From assembly GCF_029207565.1 (NCBI RefSeq), contig NZ_JANCMW010000005.1, positions 62,001 to 126,000 of the forward strand: a stretch of DNA of 64,000 nucleotides. The letters are read 5' to 3'. Origin of the DNA: Marinobacter iranensis. GTDB lineage: Bacteria; Pseudomonadota; Gammaproteobacteria; Pseudomonadales; Oleiphilaceae. Positions 61,316-64,000 of this stretch are shown piece by piece. The number at the start of each line of letters is the position of its first letter. The stretch's first letter is position 1. The translations under genes were made by a program, and so were the position numbers. Below the pieces are notes generated by a model. That model saw only the letters and a program-made list of their open reading frames with translations, did not search any database and was not told the origin of the DNA.

Positions 61316-64000
61316 TTAGGCCGGGCTCAATCTACATGCTGCATACTTGAACTCCGGAATCTTCCCGAACGGATCCAGCGCCGGATTGGTGAGCAGGTTG
61401 GCTGCTGCCTCCACAAAGGCGAAGGGTACGAACACCATGCCCTCGGGAATAGTCTGGTCGGCCCTCACCGTCAGGTTGATGCTGCCGCGCCGGGTGGCAA
61501 TCTGAATCGTATCACCCGATGCTACGCCCAGGCGAGCCAGCTCCGCTGGTGACAGAAAAGCGGCAGCTTCGGGCTCCCGCTCGTCCAGAACCAGGCTGCG
61601 CCGTGTCATCGCGCCGGTGTGCCAGTGCTCGAGCAGTCGCCCGGTGGTTAATACGATGGGATAGGACTCATCCACCGGCTCGTCCGGCGGCAACGGTCGA
61701 GTCGGCGAGAATCTGGCTCGGCCACCGGCGCGCGGGAAAGCATCGGAGAAGACAATGTCCTGCCCTGGCTCGTCGTCGGCGGGACATGGATAGGTCACCG
61801 AACCTTCGCGCTCCAGGCGGGACCAGGAGATATGATCGAGTGAGTGCATACCCTGCTTCATCTCGGCGAAAACCTGCTCCGGGCCGGCATAATTCCAACC
61901 CAGCCCGAAATGCCGGGCAATTTCCTGAATAATCCACCAATCGGGCTTTGCCTCTCCTGGTGGTGCCAACGCGGCACGGCCCATTTGTACCTGCCGATTG
62001 GTGTTGGTGACAGTGCCTGATTTCTCCGACCAAGCGGCGGCAGGCAGGATGACGTCGGCAAACTGGGCAGTCTCCGTAACAAACAGGTCCTGCACCACCA
62101 GATGCTCCAGGGCACCGAGCGCGGCCCGGGCATGGGTCAGGTCCGGGTCAGACATCGCGGGGTTTTCGCCAAGGATGTACATACCCTTGATTGTGCCAGC
62201 CGTGATCGCGTCCATAATCTCCACAACGGTGAGTCCGGGCTCGGGGTCCAGATCTGTGCTCCAGAGTTCTTCGAACGCGGCGCGCAGTTGGGCATCCCCC
62301 ACCGGTTGGTAGTCCGGCAATACCATGGGGATCATGCCAGCGTCCGAGGCGCCCTGAACGTTGTTCTGACCCCGCAATGGATGCAGGCCAGTGCCAGGCC
62401 GGCCAGTCTGGCCGCATGTCAGGGCCATTGAGATCAGGCAGCGGGCGTTGTCGGTACCGTGCACGTGCTGGGAAATACCCATGCCCCAGAAGATCATCGC
62501 CCTGTCGGCACCCGCGTAGGCTCGGGCCACTTCGCGAATGACTTCAGGGGCAACGCCACAAAGCGGGCTCATTACCTCTGGTGTCATATCCACGACACTT
62601 GCTGCCAACGCTTCGAAGCCTTCGGTGTGGGCATCAATGTAGGCCTGGTCATAGAGTCCTTCGCTGATGATCACATTGAGCATGGCGTTAAACAGTGCCA
62701 CGTCCCCTCCCGGCGAGAAACGCAGGCTGCGCCAGGCATAGGCGTCCAGTGCCTGACCACGGGGGTCAATAATGATCAGTTTGGTGCCGTTTCGTGCCGC
62801 CTGCTTGAAATAGGTGGCGGCCACAGGGTGGTTAACGGCAGGATTGCAGCCGATGAGGATCACCACATCCGACTGAAGCGCCTGCATAAAGGAGGCGGTC
62901 ACAGCGCCAGAGCCCAGGCACTCCATCAGCGCCGCCACGGAACTGGCGTGGCAGAGCCGTGTGCAGTGGTCAACATGGTTGGAGCCGAAACCGGTGCGCA
63001 CCAACTTCTGGAACAGCCAGGCCTCTTCGTTGGAGCATTTGGCGCTGCCGAAGCCGGCGAGCGCGCTCGGGCCGTGCTTGCCTTTGAGTTCAGTCAATCC
63101 CGTTGCCGCCTGATCCAGTGCCTCTTCCCAGCTCGCTTCTCTAAAGTGGGTCAAGGGGTTGACCGGATCAAAGTCCGGGTCGAGGCCTTTGGGCACGCCC
63201 TCCCGGCGGATCAGAGGCCGGGTAAGCCGTGCCTGGTGCGCGGGGTAATCGAAGCCGAAGCGGCCCTTGACGCAAAGCCGGCCCTGGTTGGAGGGCCCAT
63301 CCTTGCCTTCAACAAAAAGAATGCGCCCTTGTTGCCCGTTTTCCTCGGCAGGCTCGTCTTTCACGTGATAGGTCAACTGGCAGCCCACCCCGCAATAGGG
63401 ACACACGGAATCCACCATGCGATCAGCCACCGCCGAGTCTCCACGGCCTTTATCATCGATCAGGGTGGCGGGCATCAGCGCCCCGGTTGGGCAGGCCTGC
63501 ACGCATTCGCCGCAGGCAACACAGGTGCTGTCTCCCATGGGATCATCAAAGTCGAAGACGACCTTGGACGCCGCGCCACGGTGCGCCAGCCCGATAACGT
63601 CGTTGCCCTGCACTTCACGGCAAGCGCGCTCGCATAAACCGCAGGTGATGCAGGCGTCCAGGTTGACGCTCATGGCGGAATGGGTGCTGTCATGGCCCTT
63701 GGCGTGCGGCAGCGATTCCAACCGCGCTTCCACATGGTGAACCGTGGGTTCCTCGCGATCTGAACGGGCCGGGAGGCGCTGGCGTACTGCACCGGCATCA
63801 ATGGCCAGTTGATCCGCCGTTTGCCAAAAATGGCTGGACCGGTCCGGGCTCTGCGCTTGCTCTGGCTGGTCCGCCAACAATAATTCCAGAACCGCTTTAC
63901 GGGCCGCATGGACACGGCTGGAACCCGCACTGCGCACAACCATGCCGGGCGCCGCCTCGCGAATACAGCTTGCTGCAAGCACCCGCTCACCTTCCACTTC
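61316..64000 (-). CDS. Formate dehydrogenase alpha subunit, cysteine type (5' end outside window)
   Basis: The C-terminal about 895 residues of a molybdenum/tungsten formate dehydrogenase that oxidises formate to CO2. Visible parts: ferredoxin-like [4Fe-4S] clusters (CITCGLCERACRE, CVACGECVQACPTGA), the catalytic-subunit cluster (CPYCGVGCQLTYH ... GRLCVKGR), and the molybdopterin domains. The active-site residue is Cys in RLCHASS (codon TGC, complement of 62951-62953), not selenocysteine. The domain order fits the NAD-dependent FdsA/FdhA type, whose 2Fe-2S N-terminus and partner genes would lie beyond base 64000. The frame is open to the window edge, so the start is not here. Confidence 0.92.
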   Translation of the reverse strand, partial: EVEGERVLAASCIREAAPGMVVRSAGSSRVHAARKAVLELLLADQPEQAQSPDRSSHFWQTADQLAIDAGAVRQRLPARSDREEPTVHHVEARLESLPHAKGHDSTHSAMSVNLDACITCGLCERACREVQGNDVIGLAHRGAASKVVFDFDDPMGDSTCVACGECVQACPTGALMPATLIDDKGRGDSAVADRMVDSVCPYCGVGCQLTYHVKDEPAEENGQQGRILFVEGKDGPSNQGRLCVKGRFGFDYPAHQARLTRPLIRREGVPKGLDPDFDPVNPLTHFREASWEEALDQAATGLTELKGKHGPSALAGFGSAKCSNEEAWLFQKLVRTGFGSNHVDHCTRLCHASSVAALMECLGSGAVTASFMQALQSDVVILIGCNPAVNHPVAATYFKQAARNGTKLIIIDPRGQALDAYAWRSLRFSPGGDVALFNAMLNVIISEGLYDQAYIDAHTEGFEALAASVVDMTPEVMSPLCGVAPEVIREVARAYAGADRAMIFWGMGISQHVHGTDNARCLISMALTCGQTGRPGTGLHPLRGQNNVQGASDAGMIPMVLPDYQPVGDAQLRAAFEELWSTDLDPEPGLTVVEIMDAITAGTIKGMYILGENPAMSDPDLTHARAALGALEHLVVQDLFVTETAQFADVILPAAAWSEKSGTVTNTNRQVQMGRAALAPPGEAKPDWWIIQEIARHFGLGWNYAGPEQVFAEMKQGMHSLDHISWSRLEREGSVTYPCPADDEPGQDIVFSDAFPRAGGRARFSPTRPLPPDEPVDESYPIVLTTGRLLEHWHTGAMTRRSLVLDEREPEAAAFLSPAELARLGVASGDTIQIATRRGSINLTVRADQTIPEGMVFVPFAFVEAAANLLTNPALDPFGKIPEFKYAACRLSPA

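Noticed and set aside
62951..62953. Selenocysteine in formate dehydrogenase
   Set aside because: The codon in the RLCHASS motif is TGC (Cys), not TGA, so no SECIS element is expected.
62459..63637. Long plus-strand open frame opposite the formate dehydrogenase gene
   Set aside because: It is a shadow of a GC-rich gene; the minus strand carries all cluster-binding cysteines and molybdopterin motifs.

Overview
The window looks like the chromosome of a Marinobacter-like marine gammaproteobacterium. This is inferred from gene content only: two complete TRAP transporters, a type II secretion cluster, a Marinobacter/Pseudomonas-style Wadjet (MksBEFG-like) locus, DUF465 and DUF1127 small proteins, and GC-rich core genes. 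No rRNA, tRNA, CRISPR array, insertion sequence or integrase was seen. Coding density is very high, and after placing one short gene at 13.7 kb no gene-free stretch exceeds about 300 bases.

Layout. 0-7.7 kb: the 3' part of a chemoreceptor gene, an orphan sugar-type binding protein, a peptidoglycan-binding-domain protein, an MFS exporter, a TTC38-like TPR protein and an AraC regulator. 7.8-13.6 kb: a probable mevalonate (or similar hydroxy acid) uptake and catabolism locus, with a TRAP transporter (P, Q, M), degradative HMG-CoA reductase and a divergent MocR regulator whose promoter carries repeated GTAC-core sites. 13.6-18.8 kb: small DUF1127-like and DUF465 proteins, an unknown conserved protein, a stand-alone KAS III, a GntR/FCD regulator coupled to an SLC10A7-like symporter, and a membrane protein with a degenerate J-domain. 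18.9-24 kb: a three-gene operon of TonB-dependent receptor, periplasmic binding protein and hybrid histidine kinase with no transporter, best read as an envelope-spanning sensor. 24-35.5 kb: glutathione reductase and a GNAT enzyme behind gspEFGHIJKLM, then divergent gspC and a LapG-like protease. The secretin gene gspD is not here.

35.6-42 kb: a coupled operon of AGPS-like flavoprotein, glycerol-3-phosphate dehydrogenase and FGGY kinase, followed by copper-centre assembly genes (CtaG-like, SCO). 42-44.9 kb: a second TRAP transporter. 45-61.2 kb is an accessory, conflict-oriented region: a Wadjet/Mks operon in D-C-A-B order with 8-base overlaps at all three junctions, a PAAR-Tle1 (DUF2235) type VI effector with two tandem DUF2931 immunity lipoproteins, a RhuM-Fic fusion protein, two oxidoreductases, and a 1282-residue protein that joins a methyltransferase, an HKD/PLD nuclease, an SF2 helicase, an S24-like fold and DUF3427. 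Parts of this region look poorer in GC than the rest (hand counts: 26/60 for the 60 bases from 51781 against 39/60 for those from 37321). The window ends inside a cysteine-type formate dehydrogenase alpha subunit gene.

The most unusual items are the single-chain methyltransferase-nuclease-helicase protein, the TonB receptor/binding protein/hybrid kinase operon, and the duplicated immunity genes beside the Tle1 effector.
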